A stretch of 64,000 nt of DNA from an uncultured Pseudomonadales bacterium (GTDB lineage: Bacteria > Pseudomonadota > Gammaproteobacteria > Pseudomonadales > Azotimanducaceae), in NCBI GenBank assembly GCA_938017975.1, contig CALIKQ010000048.1:44222-108221 (forward strand), in the 5' to 3' direction. The position numbers were made by a program, and so were the translations under genes. Under the pieces are notes generated by a model that had not been told where the DNA came from, did no database searches, and saw only the letters and a program-made list of their open reading frames with translations. This document shows, piece after piece, positions 9,621 to 17,663 of the stretch (position 1 is the first letter of the stretch; every line of letters begins with the position of its first letter).

Positions 9621-10202
9621 ATGCTGACTGAGGCACTGATCGTGCTGTTTACCGCAATCTTCGTGAACAATTTTGTCGTGGTCCAATTTCTGGGACTGTG
9701 TCCGTTTATGGGCGCCAGTCAGAGGATCAGCAGCGCAGTCGGGATGGCCAGCGCAACGCTTTTTGTGCTCACGCTCAGCGCTGGATTGTCCTACCTGATT
9801 GAGCACTACATTTTGCAACCCTTTGAATTGACGGCGCTCCGAATCCTAACGTTTATTATTTTAATAGCTGGGCTTGTCCAATTTATGGAGATTGTGATCC
9901 GGGCAACCCAACCGCTACTCCATGAATTTCTAGGTGTCTATATCCCGCTGATTACAACGAACTGCATGGTATTGGGCGTTGCACTGATCAATGTCCGCAC
10001 CAGCGATAGCTTTCTCGGCGCCGTCTTGCTTGGTCTTGGCGCTGGCCTGGGTTTCGGGCTTTTGTTGGTTATCTTTGCCGCGCTTCGTGAGCGCCAATCT
10101 AGCTTATCGGTACCCAAACCATTTCAAGGCGCCGCCATCAACATGATCACAGCCGGCTTGATCGCGCTCGCGTTCTCTGGGCTAACTGCAATGCGCGTGT
10201 AA
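9621..10202 (+). CDS. rnfA: Electron transport complex subunit RnfA/RsxA
   Basis: A 193-residue inner-membrane protein with six hydrophobic segments, the normal length. It keeps both Cys residues known to share a buried [2Fe-2S] cluster with RnfE: one in VVQFLGLCPFMG and one in TTNCMVLGVAL. In the family, Rnf couples electron transfer to ion movement across the membrane or, as Rsx, keeps SoxR reduced. First gene of the operon, nine bases after metG and overlapping rnfB by one base. Confidence 0.95.
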   Translation: MLTEALIVLFTAIFVNNFVVVQFLGLCPFMGASQRISSAVGMASATLFVLTLSAGLSYLIEHYILQPFELTALRILTFIILIAGLVQFMEIVIRATQPLLHEFLGVYIPLITTNCMVLGVALINVRTSDSFLGAVLLGLGAGLGFGLLLVIFAALRERQSSLSVPKPFQGAAINMITAGLIALAFSGLTAMRV

Positions 10203-11089
10203 TGATCGGCTCACTCGCTTTAATGCTAGGCACTGCACTGACGATCTTTGCGCTTATTTTCTCAGCAAAAAGATGGTTCAAAGAGGATCCTGGAACGCTT
10301 GAACATCTGATCTTACAAACGCTGCCTCAAACGCAATGCGCCCAATGTGGCTATCCTGGCTGCCGTCCTTACGCCCAAGCCATTGCCGCAGGGGAAGCCA
10401 TTAACCGCTGTCCACCAGGTGGAGATACCCTGATCGCTACGCTCGCTGAGCTATTAAACAGAGAGATCGTTCCGCTTGCTGACGGGCTCAAAGCGGTGCC
10501 TACGCCTCTAAAAGCTCGAATCCGTGAAGAGGACTGCATCGGCTGCACACTGTGCATCAAGGCTTGCCCCGTGGACGCGATTATTGGGAGCCAAAACCTG
10601 ATGCACAGTGTCATCGACGCCAATTGCACAGGATGCGAACTCTGCTTGCCCCCTTGTCCGGTGGACTGTATTGATCTTGTTGCACAAGTCCCGGTGACGA
10701 CGGAGCGGTCAAAGCCCGCATTCCCAACGCCGTGCATCTTCTGCGGCGCTTGCGTGCCCGTTTGTCCCAAACAGCTATCGCCCCATGTCTTACTCCTCGC
10801 CTATGACCAGCCCGAAGCTCAGCGAGCTGCCAACCTATCGGGCTGTGTCGAATGCACGCTCTGTGACCAGGTCTGTCCCAGCGAAATCCCCCTCACAAAG
10901 ACGTTTCAATCGATGAAGCACAACAGCCAATTGCGCGCAGAACAAAAAGACTTTGCAGAGGCGACAGAGCAGCGATACTTAGCACGTGAGAAAAGAATAA
11001 AAACCGTCGAGCAAACGGTGATTAATCGACCCAAAGCCGATGCGGCCGCGAGTTTGATCAATCAAATCAAGCGAGACTTCTCCGAATGA
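10202..11089 (+). CDS. rnfB: RnfB fused to the C-terminal ferredoxin module of RnfC
   Basis: The 295 residues far exceed the usual RnfB length of about 190. Residues 1-26 are the membrane anchor. Cys46, 49, 54 and 70 form the Fer4_15-type cluster site (CAQCGYPGC). Cys112/115/118/122 and 142/145/148/152 form two [4Fe-4S] sites, ending a complete RnfB near residue 160. Residues 171-265 then match the RnfC C-terminus: CIFCGACVPVCPKQLSPH, a spacer ending AANLSG, CVECTLCDQVCPSEIPL, and the charged coiled tail EQRYLAREKRIKTVEQ. The RnfC N-terminal domains that bind NADH and FMN are absent here and no rnfC follows. Electrons would therefore enter at the fused RnfC-like clusters from an unknown donor. 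Overlaps rnfD by four bases. Confidence 0.92.
   Translation: MIGSLALMLGTALTIFALIFSAKRWFKEDPGTLEHLILQTLPQTQCAQCGYPGCRPYAQAIAAGEAINRCPPGGDTLIATLAELLNREIVPLADGLKAVPTPLKARIREEDCIGCTLCIKACPVDAIIGSQNLMHSVIDANCTGCELCLPPCPVDCIDLVAQVPVTTERSKPAFPTPCIFCGACVPVCPKQLSPHVLLLAYDQPEAQRAANLSGCVECTLCDQVCPSEIPLTKTFQSMKHNSQLRAEQKDFAEATEQRYLAREKRIKTVEQTVINRPKADAAASLINQIKRDFSE
10712..11086 (+). other. RnfC-like two-cluster segment within the RnfB fusion
   Basis: Marks the part of the fusion that corresponds to the RnfC ferredoxin region (residues 171-295). It contains two CxxCxxCxxxC sites: Cys178/181/184/188 and Cys215/218/221/225. Cluster spacing, the PSEIPL motif after the last Cys and the Arg/Glu/Lys-rich helix that follows are those of RnfC rather than of a generic ferredoxin. 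There is no stop or frameshift between it and the RnfB part, so this is one continuous reading frame. Confidence 0.85.
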
Positions 11090-12039
11090 ATGCGCATCGT
11101 CAAATGGTGCATACCAGCCTTGCACTCTTGCCTGGTTTCCTGGCCGCCAGTTTCGTTTTTGGCCCAGGCATTGGGATAAATGTACTCGCTGCCTTGTTGA
11201 CGGCCTTTGTGCTTGAGCTCGGGTTTTATCGAGTCCAGAACAGCCATCCACCGAAGGCAGCAGTCTCAGCGGGATTGCTCGCAGCCGCGTTACTCGGTCT
11301 TTGTCTGCCACCTTACCTGCCGCTCACCCACGTCATTCTGGGCGTCAGTTTTGGGCTGATTTTCGGTAAATATGTCTATGGCGGGCTGGGCCAAAATCTT
11401 TTCAATCCAGCCATGGTTGGTTATGCGGGCCTGATTGTCTCAGCGCCGCTGCTCATGAGCCAATGGTACCTGGACCGACCCCTCGGCCTCAGCTGGATGG
11501 AGCTGCTGGCTGTCAAGGCAGGTTTGCTTGAACTCGACGGCTATTCCGGCGCCACGGCGCTTGACCTATTACGCAATCGGCAAGGAACAACGATGGTTGA
11601 ATATTGGCGCCTTGCGGAGCACCGGTTTGAGCCTCAGGCCATGATCAGCCTCGGCTATTTTATCGGTGGCCTCTATCTTTTGAAATGCAAAATCATTCAA
11701 TGGCAGCTTCCAGCTGCAATGCTCGCAGGCCTACTCCTCCCCGCCGCGCTCCTGTTTGATGCAGGGAGCTCTGATAGCTTTGGCTCACCCCTGCTGCACC
11801 TGCTTGGCGGAGCTACATTGTTCGGTGCGTTTTTCATCATTACCGATCCTGTGAGCTCACCCAATACACGCTCAGGACTGATCCTCTACGGTCTGGCCAT
11901 TGGCGCTTTGACATTTCTGATTCGTGGTTTTGGTAGTTTTCCAGATGGTTTGGCCTTCGCAGTCTTACTCGCTAATGCTCTCGGTCCGCTTCTGGACTTG
12001 ATGGCTCCTAAACCTAATCGATCACAAGCACCCTTATGA
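11086..12039 (+). CDS. rnfD: Electron transport complex subunit RnfD/RsxD
   Basis: A 317-residue polytopic membrane protein of the RnfD/NqrB family. The flavinylation motif YSGATALDLL is present; the Thr of SGAT takes a phosphodiester-linked FMN in the family. The blocks GKYVYGGLGQNLFNPAMVGY and TDPVSSPNTRSG are also typical. It is slightly shorter than many homologues (about 350). ATGA overlaps tie it to rnfB upstream and rnfG downstream. RnfC, which normally lies between B and D, is absent. Confidence 0.94.
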   Translation: MNAHRQMVHTSLALLPGFLAASFVFGPGIGINVLAALLTAFVLELGFYRVQNSHPPKAAVSAGLLAAALLGLCLPPYLPLTHVILGVSFGLIFGKYVYGGLGQNLFNPAMVGYAGLIVSAPLLMSQWYLDRPLGLSWMELLAVKAGLLELDGYSGATALDLLRNRQGTTMVEYWRLAEHRFEPQAMISLGYFIGGLYLLKCKIIQWQLPAAMLAGLLLPAALLFDAGSSDSFGSPLLHLLGGATLFGAFFIITDPVSSPNTRSGLILYGLAIGALTFLIRGFGSFPDGLAFAVLLANALGPLLDLMAPKPNRSQAPL

Positions 12040-12587
12040 AATCCGCTTTCGGAACATTGATGATTGCAGCAGGAATGTCCGCACTTCTGATCGGCGGTAT
12101 CCATCTGCTTACCAAATCGCGAGTCCATGACAACCAGCAAACCTATGCGCTTGAGGTTTTAAAGACAGTGGTCCCTCGGGATGAGATTGCATTGGCCCTA
12201 CAAAAAAAACCCTCACCCTATTACACGATTGACGAAGCTGGCCGCTTTATTGGCGTCTTATTCAACATTTCGACGGAGCACGGATATAACGGGCGCATCG
12301 AAGCGTGGCTTGCGGTCGGCCTAGACCATAAAGTACTCGGCGTTCAAACAACGTTTCATCAAGAGACACCCGGGCTGGGGGACTTTATCAATGCTGGATC
12401 ACTTTGGAATCGCCAATTCTTAGGAAAACAACTGAACCAGGCTCGCTTCGACATCCGGCTAGACAAGGGTGATTTTGACAACGTAACCGGTGCCACAGTG
12501 ACGAGTCGGGCTTATACTCGAATGATTAAGACCGGAATCGATCATCCCGCATTGATGAGACTGACCCAAGAGCAACAAAGTGACTGA
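12036..12587 (+). CDS. rnfG: Electron transport complex subunit RnfG/RsxG
   Basis: A 183-residue periplasm-facing flavoprotein with one N-terminal membrane anchor (about residues 7-25). It has the conserved HQETPGLGD block and the flavin attachment motif NVTGATVTSRAYT, in which the second Thr of TGATVT carries covalent FMN in the family. It passes electrons between RnfD/A and RnfE. Overlaps rnfD by four bases and rnfE by eight. Covalent FMN here and in RnfD implies an ApbE flavin transferase elsewhere in the genome; none is in this window. Confidence 0.94.
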   Translation: MKSAFGTLMIAAGMSALLIGGIHLLTKSRVHDNQQTYALEVLKTVVPRDEIALALQKKPSPYYTIDEAGRFIGVLFNISTEHGYNGRIEAWLAVGLDHKVLGVQTTFHQETPGLGDFINAGSLWNRQFLGKQLNQARFDIRLDKGDFDNVTGATVTSRAYTRMIKTGIDHPALMRLTQEQQSD

Positions 12588-13248
12588 CGCAACCCACCAC
12601 CTTCAAGACGGTCTTTGGCGCAATAATCCCGCTCTGGTGCAGTTGCTAGGATTGTGTCCGCTGCTTGCTGTCAGCCAACAATTGGTCACTGCGCTGGCAC
12701 TTGGACTCGTAACACTGATTGTTTTAACCACCTCAAACCTTTTAATCAGTCTATTTCGGCGTTTCTTGATCAGCGACATCCGGCTACCACTGCAGATTTT
12801 GGTCATCGCAACATTGGTATCGGCTGCAGATTTACTCCTGCAAGCCTTTTTCTTCGAACTGCACCAGCGAATTGGATTATTCGTTGCCCTGATTGTGACC
12901 AATTGTACAATCCTTGGACGGGCAGAGTTGTTTGCTCGTCGCAACGCTATCACGGCCTCAATCGCCGATGGCTTTTGGATGGGATTTGGATTCTTATGGG
13001 TCATCACCCTCCTAGGCGGAATTCGTGAAATCATAGGACGCGGAACCCTGTTCGGAGGTTTTGACCTCATTTTGGGTCCATCTGCTCAATCCTGGGTTAT
13101 TGAGTTTTCATCAACACCCATTATTATCGCCGGCATGGCACCCGGTGCCTTTTTAGCTCTAGGCTGCATGATTGCTTGCAAAAACTGGTTGGACCAACGA
13201 TATGAATCAAGCAAAAAGGATCGCGTTTCTCAGCACCCTGCGCGCTGA
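12580..13248 (+). CDS. rnfE: Electron transport complex subunit RnfE/RsxE
   Basis: A 222-residue six-helix membrane protein, paralogue of RnfA. It keeps the two cluster-binding Cys residues, in LVQLLGLCPLLA and VTNCTILGRAE, matching those of RnfA. The ATG-less start at 12580 is GTG (the ORF begins GTGACTGACGC) inside the end of rnfG. It completes the set A, B, D, G, E. The 3' end overlaps the nth start by 47 bases. Confidence 0.93.
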   Translation: MTDATHHLQDGLWRNNPALVQLLGLCPLLAVSQQLVTALALGLVTLIVLTTSNLLISLFRRFLISDIRLPLQILVIATLVSAADLLLQAFFFELHQRIGLFVALIVTNCTILGRAELFARRNAITASIADGFWMGFGFLWVITLLGGIREIIGRGTLFGGFDLILGPSAQSWVIEFSSTPIIIAGMAPGAFLALGCMIACKNWLDQRYESSKKDRVSQHPAR

Positions 13249-13858
13249 AAATCCAGCACCCACAACCGAGCTACGATACGACTCGGATTTTCAACTCCTG
13301 ATTGCCGTCATGCTCTCGGCGCAGTCGACAGACGTTGGCGTGAATAAAGCTACCGACAAACTTTTTCCCGTGGCCGGCACGCCCAAAGCTATCGCTCAAC
13401 TCGGCGTGTCAAAGCTCAAAGGCTACATCAAGACCATCGGCTTGTTTAACACCAAAGCAGAAAACATCATCAAGACCTGCAAGATCTTGCTCTCAGAACA
13501 TAACGGTGAGGTCCCCGCTACTCGAGCAGAGCTTGAAGCACTTCCAGGGGTCGGACGAAAGACAGCCAATGTGGTCTTAAACACCGCATTCGGTGCCCCT
13601 ACAATGGCCGTTGACACCCACATCTACCGAGTTTCAAATCGAACACGCTTTGCGCCAGGCAAGACTGTTTTACAAGTCGAAAAAAAACTACTCAAAGTCA
13701 TTCCCGACGAATTTATTCGGGATGCCCATCATTGGCTGATTCTTCACGGACGATATATCTGCACCGCACGGAGCCCTCGCTGTGCGGCTTGCGCCGTTTT
13801 TAACGAATGTGAATACCCACAACGCGAGAAACAAGCTCAAAAAGACCGCGAGTCCTGA
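13202..13858 (+). CDS. nth: Endonuclease III (DNA glycosylase/AP lyase)
   Basis: Removes oxidised pyrimidines from DNA and nicks the abasic site. I start it at the ATG at 13202 (MNQAKRIAFL), which matches the Escherichia coli N-terminus, rather than at 13172; it lies within the end of rnfE. It is 218 residues with the helix-hairpin-helix LPGVGRKTANVV including the catalytic Lys, the catalytic Asp in VDTHIYRV, and a C-terminal [4Fe-4S] loop CTARSPRCAACAVFNEC with C-x6-C-x2-C-x5-C spacing. nth closes the rnf operon in most gammaproteobacteria, as here. Confidence 0.95.
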   Translation: MNQAKRIAFLSTLRAENPAPTTELRYDSDFQLLIAVMLSAQSTDVGVNKATDKLFPVAGTPKAIAQLGVSKLKGYIKTIGLFNTKAENIIKTCKILLSEHNGEVPATRAELEALPGVGRKTANVVLNTAFGAPTMAVDTHIYRVSNRTRFAPGKTVLQVEKKLLKVIPDEFIRDAHHWLILHGRYICTARSPRCAACAVFNECEYPQREKQAQKDRES

Positions 13859-13859
13859 G

Positions 13860-15080
13860 CTAAGTTGGCGATCGGCGACGGCTCTCCATTTTTAAACGAA
13901 GCGCATTAAGTTTAATAAAGCCCTCTGCGTCTTTTTGATCATAGGCTCCAGCATCATCTTCAAACGTCACAATATTGCCGTCATAAAGACTATCTGTTTC
14001 TGACCAGCGTCCTACAACAGTCACATTACCTTTGTAGAGTTTCAATCGAACGACGCCGTTCACCTGGGCCTGAGACTCATCGATCAGTGCTTGCAACGCC
14101 TGGCGCTCTGGACTCCACCAATAACCGTTATAAATGAGCTTGGCATAGCGAGGCATGAGCTCATCCTTGAGGTGACCCAATTCTCGATCCAAGGTCAACG
14201 ATTCCATCGCGCGGTGCGCCTTGAGCAAGATGGTGCCCCCGGGGGTTTCATAGCAACCCCGAGCCTTCATCCCAACATACCGATTTTCGATGATATCAAC
14301 TCGACCGATTCCGTTGCGGCCTCCCAGGTCATTGAGTCCAGACAAAATTTCTGCCGGCGACTTGTGCTGTCCATCAACAGCAACAGGGTCACCCCGCCGA
14401 TACGTTAGTTCAACATAGCTTGGTGTGTCGGGGGCGTCCTCGGGAGAAACAGACCACAACCACATACTCGATTCCGGCTCTTGGCTTGGATCTTCTAACA
14501 CACCGCCCTCATAGGAGATGTGCAAAAGATTAGCATCCATTGAGTAAGGCGATTTCTCTCCCGAATGCTTTTGATCCACCTGAATTTGATACTTCTGACA
14601 AAATGCCATCAACGCTTCACGAGAATTTAGATCCCATTCTCGCCAAGGCGCGATCACCTTAATCGCTGGGTCTAGCGCATAAGCTCCAAGTTCGAACCGC
14701 ACTTGGTCGTTCCCCTTACCGGTTGCGCCATGAGCCATCGCTTCGGCCCCTGTCTCAGCTGCAACCTCAACAAGACGCTTTGCGATCAGTGGCCGCGCAA
14801 TACTGGTGCCGAGCAGATACTCACCTTCGTAGAGGGTATTGCATCGAAACATGGGAAACACAAAGTCTCTAACAAACTCTTCCCGGACATCGTCAATGTA
14901 TATTTCTTTGATGCCCATACTTGCAGCCTTGGCTCTCGCCGGCTCGAGCTCCTCGCCCTGCCCCAAATCCGCTGTATAAGTCACAACCTCGCAGCCGTAA
15001 GTCTCTTGCAACCAGCGCAAAATCACAGAGGTGTCGAGCCCTCCCGAATACGCCAGCACGACCTTCGTAATCTCCGACAT
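13860..15080 (-). CDS. argG: Argininosuccinate synthase
   Basis: Joins citrulline and aspartate with ATP in the penultimate step of arginine synthesis. 406 residues from the ATG at 15080; an upstream in-frame codon at 15152 would add 24 residues with no family match. Key blocks: the PP-loop [39 protein letters not shown], and the aspartate/citrulline-binding [15 protein letters not shown]. It is convergent with nth, with one base between the stop codons. Confidence 0.96.
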   Translation of the reverse strand: MSEITKVVLAYSGGLDTSVILRWLQETYGCEVVTYTADLGQGEELEPARAKAASMGIKEIYIDDVREEFVRDFVFPMFRCNTLYEGEYLLGTSIARPLIAKRLVEVAAETGAEAMAHGATGKGNDQVRFELGAYALDPAIKVIAPWREWDLNSREALMAFCQKYQIQVDQKHSGEKSPYSMDANLLHISYEGGVLEDPSQEPESSMWLWSVSPEDAPDTPSYVELTYRRGDPVAVDGQHKSPAEILSGLNDLGGRNGIGRVDIIENRYVGMKARGCYETPGGTILLKAHRAMESLTLDRELGHLKDELMPRYAKLIYNGYWWSPERQALQALIDESQAQVNGVVRLKLYKGNVTVVGRWSETDSLYDGNIVTFEDDAGAYDQKDAEGFIKLNALRLKMESRRRSPT

Positions 15081-15276
15081 AACATCACCACTTAAACGTT
15101 GAGGGCGTATGGTAATCTTTTGCCAGAGTTGAGGCCAGATCTCTTCGGCCATGATCCCCTTTGTTCAGGATCTCAGGCCTTTTTATTCAAATCACGCTGA
15201 TTGCACGACCACAATCAGGCGCAGAGATTCGCCGGTCCCAGCAACAACTGGACATCTGAGGTGGTACAATCTCGGC

Positions 15277-16332
15277 ATGCAAACAATCACGCTCACTCAA
15301 CCCGACGACTGGCACATTCATCTCAGAGATGGCGACTACCTCGCGACCACCGTTCCCGACGTCGCGCGTTACTTTGCTCGAGCCATTGTTATGCCCAACC
15401 TAACGCCTCCGGTCACAACAGCAGCGCAAGCGCTGAAATATCGCGATGAAATCCTCGCGCATCGTCCAAAGGGAAGTGCATTTGAGCCGCTGATGACGCT
15501 GTACTTGACCGATCAAACCACTGCCGATGATATTCAAGCTGCAGCGCTATCCCCCGCCATCGCCGCCTGCAAACTCTACCCTGCGGGCGCTACAACGAAT
15601 TCTGAGGCCGGCATCGCATCCATAACCAACTTGTATCCAATTTTTGCAGCGATGGAGCAACATCAGCTACCGCTTTTACTTCACGGCGAGGTCACTGACC
15701 CAAGCACAGATATTTTTGATCGAGAACGCCTATTCATTGATCAATATTTATCACAACTGGTCAGGGAGTTCCCCGAGCTCAAGATCGTCTTTGAACACAT
15801 CACGACTCGCGAAGCGGTCCAGTTTGTTCGAGACGCCGGCCCATTGATCGGCGCAACGATCACAGCGCACCATCTGCTCTATGACCGAACCGCAATGTTC
15901 CAAGGCGGCCTCAAGCCTATTTTGTATTGCCTTCCTGTACTTAAAAGAGATGTACACCGGGCAGCACTGTTAGAAGCAGCCACATCGGCAAACCCAAAAT
16001 TTTTTATCGGTACAGATTCAGCGCCGCACCCACGTCATCAAAAAGAAAATGCATGTGGTTGCGCCGCAGGATGCTACACCGCAGCCTGCGCCATTGAGCT
16101 CTACGCAGAAGCCTTCTCACAAGCTGGGCAGATCGAAAAATTAGAGGGATTCGCAAGCCATTTTGGGCCTGACTTTTACGGCCTGCCCAGAAACGCACAT
16201 ACCATCACCTTAGAGGCATCGCCCTGGACGCTCCCTGAAACACTTCCGTTTGGAGCGGATGCACTCATGCCATTACGCGGCGGTGAATTAATCCAATGGC
16301 GGCTACGAACTGAGACTCAGCAAAGTGCCTGA
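15277..16332 (+). CDS. pyrC: Dihydroorotase
   Basis: Third step of pyrimidine synthesis, closing carbamoyl-aspartate to dihydroorotate. 351 residues from the ATG at 15277, which gives the family N-terminus MQTITLTQPDDWHIHLRDGD; 42 in-frame residues upstream have no family likeness. Metal ligands are visible in HIHLRD, in the carboxylated Lys of CKLYPAGATTNS, in LHGEV and FEHITT, and in the catalytic GTDSAPH. Length is typical of the class II PyrC enzymes. Overlaps rnt by eight bases. Confidence 0.95.
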   Translation: MQTITLTQPDDWHIHLRDGDYLATTVPDVARYFARAIVMPNLTPPVTTAAQALKYRDEILAHRPKGSAFEPLMTLYLTDQTTADDIQAAALSPAIAACKLYPAGATTNSEAGIASITNLYPIFAAMEQHQLPLLLHGEVTDPSTDIFDRERLFIDQYLSQLVREFPELKIVFEHITTREAVQFVRDAGPLIGATITAHHLLYDRTAMFQGGLKPILYCLPVLKRDVHRAALLEAATSANPKFFIGTDSAPHPRHQKENACGCAAGCYTAACAIELYAEAFSQAGQIEKLEGFASHFGPDFYGLPRNAHTITLEASPWTLPETLPFGADALMPLRGGELIQWRLRTETQQSA

Positions 16333-16981
16333 ACCCAAAGCCCCTATTGCCCATCGCTTTCGAGGTTTTCTTCCGGTCGTGATTGATGTTGAAACCGGGG
16401 GTTTTAATGCCGACACTGATGCACTTTTAGAGATTGCTGCGGTGCTGATCGAAATGGATGACCGCGGTCGACTGTGCCTTGGCGAGCAATTCTTCTTCAA
16501 TGTAGAGCCTTTTGAAGGCGCCAACATCGAACCGGCTGCCCTCGAGTTCACGGGCATTGATCCTAACAGCGCTCTGCGTGGCGCCGTGCCAGAAAAAGAA
16601 GCGTTAACCGCAATTTTTAGTGGTATCAGAGCGGAGGTAAAGCGTACTGGTTCCCAACGCGCCGTCGTGGTGGCGCACAACGCGTCCTTCGATCTTGGTT
16701 TCTTAAATCAGGCAGTCGCGCGAACAAAGATCAAACGCAATCCGTTTCACCCTTTTTCGAGTTTCGATACGGCAACTCTTTGCGGCCTAGTGTATGGACA
16801 GACTGTTTTAGCCAGAGCTTGCGCGGCGGCGGGCATTCCGTTTAACAACAAAGAAGCACATTCAGCCATCTACGATTGCGAAAAAACAGCCGAGATATTT
16901 TGTGATGTTGTTAATCGATGGCCGCAACCTGTTGATCTTGCTGCATTAGAAGCAGAGGATTCACAGGAGACTGACGATTAG
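16325..16981 (+). CDS. rnt: Ribonuclease T
   Basis: A 218-residue DEDDh exonuclease that trims the 3' ends of tRNA and other stable RNAs. Catalytic blocks: VIDVETGGFN (Asp, Glu), VAHNASFDLGFL (Asp), and HSAIYDCEKTAE (His, Asp). The substrate-clamping region RNPFHPFSSFDTATL is as in Escherichia coli. The start is GTG at 16325, inside the end of pyrC, suggesting coupled translation; pyrC and rnt are also neighbours in Pseudomonas. Confidence 0.95.
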   Translation: MPEPKAPIAHRFRGFLPVVIDVETGGFNADTDALLEIAAVLIEMDDRGRLCLGEQFFFNVEPFEGANIEPAALEFTGIDPNSALRGAVPEKEALTAIFSGIRAEVKRTGSQRAVVVAHNASFDLGFLNQAVARTKIKRNPFHPFSSFDTATLCGLVYGQTVLARACAAAGIPFNNKEAHSAIYDCEKTAEIFCDVVNRWPQPVDLAALEAEDSQETDD

Positions 16982-16982
16982 A

Positions 16983-17315
16983 TCAAGATGGATTATCTTC
17001 CAGAGGAACTTCATCGATCAGAGCTTGTAACTCACCGCTCTGATACATCTCTGTAATGATGTCGCATCCACCTACCAATTCGCCAGAAACAAACAACTGG
17101 GGAAAGGTGGGCCAATCGGAGTATTGCGGAAGGTTCGCTCGAATTTCCGGATTGGCAAGGATGTCGATGTAGGCAAAGGGTTTTCCACAGGCCATCAGCA
17201 TTTGTGATGCCTGAGATGAGAAGCCGCATTGCGGCTGATCTGGCGACCCCTTCATGTAAATCAGAATCGCGTTGTTCTCTACCTGCTGCGCAATGCTTTC
17301 TAAAATGTCCGTCAT
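16983..17315 (-). CDS. grxD: Monothiol glutaredoxin, Grx4 type
   Basis: A 110-residue CGFS-type glutaredoxin (PQCGFSSQ). This class binds a glutathione-ligated [2Fe-2S] cluster as a dimer and delivers it to apo-proteins, often with BolA partners. Other typical blocks: IYMKGSPDQPQCGFS, DWPTFPQLFV and GGCDIITEMYQSGEL (glutathione binding). It is convergent with rnt, one base apart. The ATG is at 17315. Confidence 0.95.
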   Translation of the reverse strand: MTDILESIAQQVENNAILIYMKGSPDQPQCGFSSQASQMLMACGKPFAYIDILANPEIRANLPQYSDWPTFPQLFVSGELVGGCDIITEMYQSGELQALIDEVPLEDNPS

Positions 17316-17663
17316 GATGGTGTCGCTCGCTGTCGTTGGGCCTGCATTTTAGCAACTTTTGCCCAAAGATAAACGACCTCTAAAACTTATTTCGAGACTG
17401 GCGATGTCCCCTTTTAAGCTCGCGCCTTACTTTCTAGCGAAGCCATCGCTCCAGCCCAAACACAGGGGCAATACAAAGTCGTCAGGGCCATTCGGCGCTC
17501 TGTCGTAAAAAGGACACGCAACAAAAAGCCAACCGAGCATCAGTCTTGTCCTGTTACCGCACGCTCATTTCAAAGCCGCTATTGATCAGGAACCACACCT
17601 TTGGTTGCTCAAGTTCAGTCACTGCCCTCAACGCAATTGCGAGGATGAAGGGATCATTGCTAT
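17316..17663. other. Intergenic region between grxD and the hydantoinase B gene
   Basis: 348 bases with no gene I can defend. It holds upstream sequence for grxD (minus strand) and the space past the end of hyuB. On the minus strand there is a 37-codon frame with a good ribosome site, listed separately. On the plus strand an open frame from about 17515 (containing HCPQRNCEDEG) runs on into antisense of hyuB without a plausible start. I see no terminator hairpin with a T-run and no RNA gene. Confidence 0.5.
17427..17540 (-). CDS. Possible 37-residue small protein
   Basis: An ATG at 17540 preceded by AGGACAAGACTG (AGGA about nine bases upstream) opens a 37-codon frame, MLGWLFVACPFYDRAP through LGWSDGFARK, ending in TAA. 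Composition is protein-like, rich in aromatic residues and Gly/Pro, with an N-terminal hydrophobic start. It sits between hyuB and grxD on their strand. I recognise no family and chance is a real alternative. Confidence 0.18.
   Translation of the reverse strand: MLGWLFVACPFYDRAPNGPDDFVLPLCLGWSDGFARK

Noticed and set aside
15242..15276. TACAAT at 15265-15270 as a -10 element for pyrC
   Set aside because: It lies only six bases before the ATG, which would make the message leaderless, and the -35 position (CAACAA) is poor.
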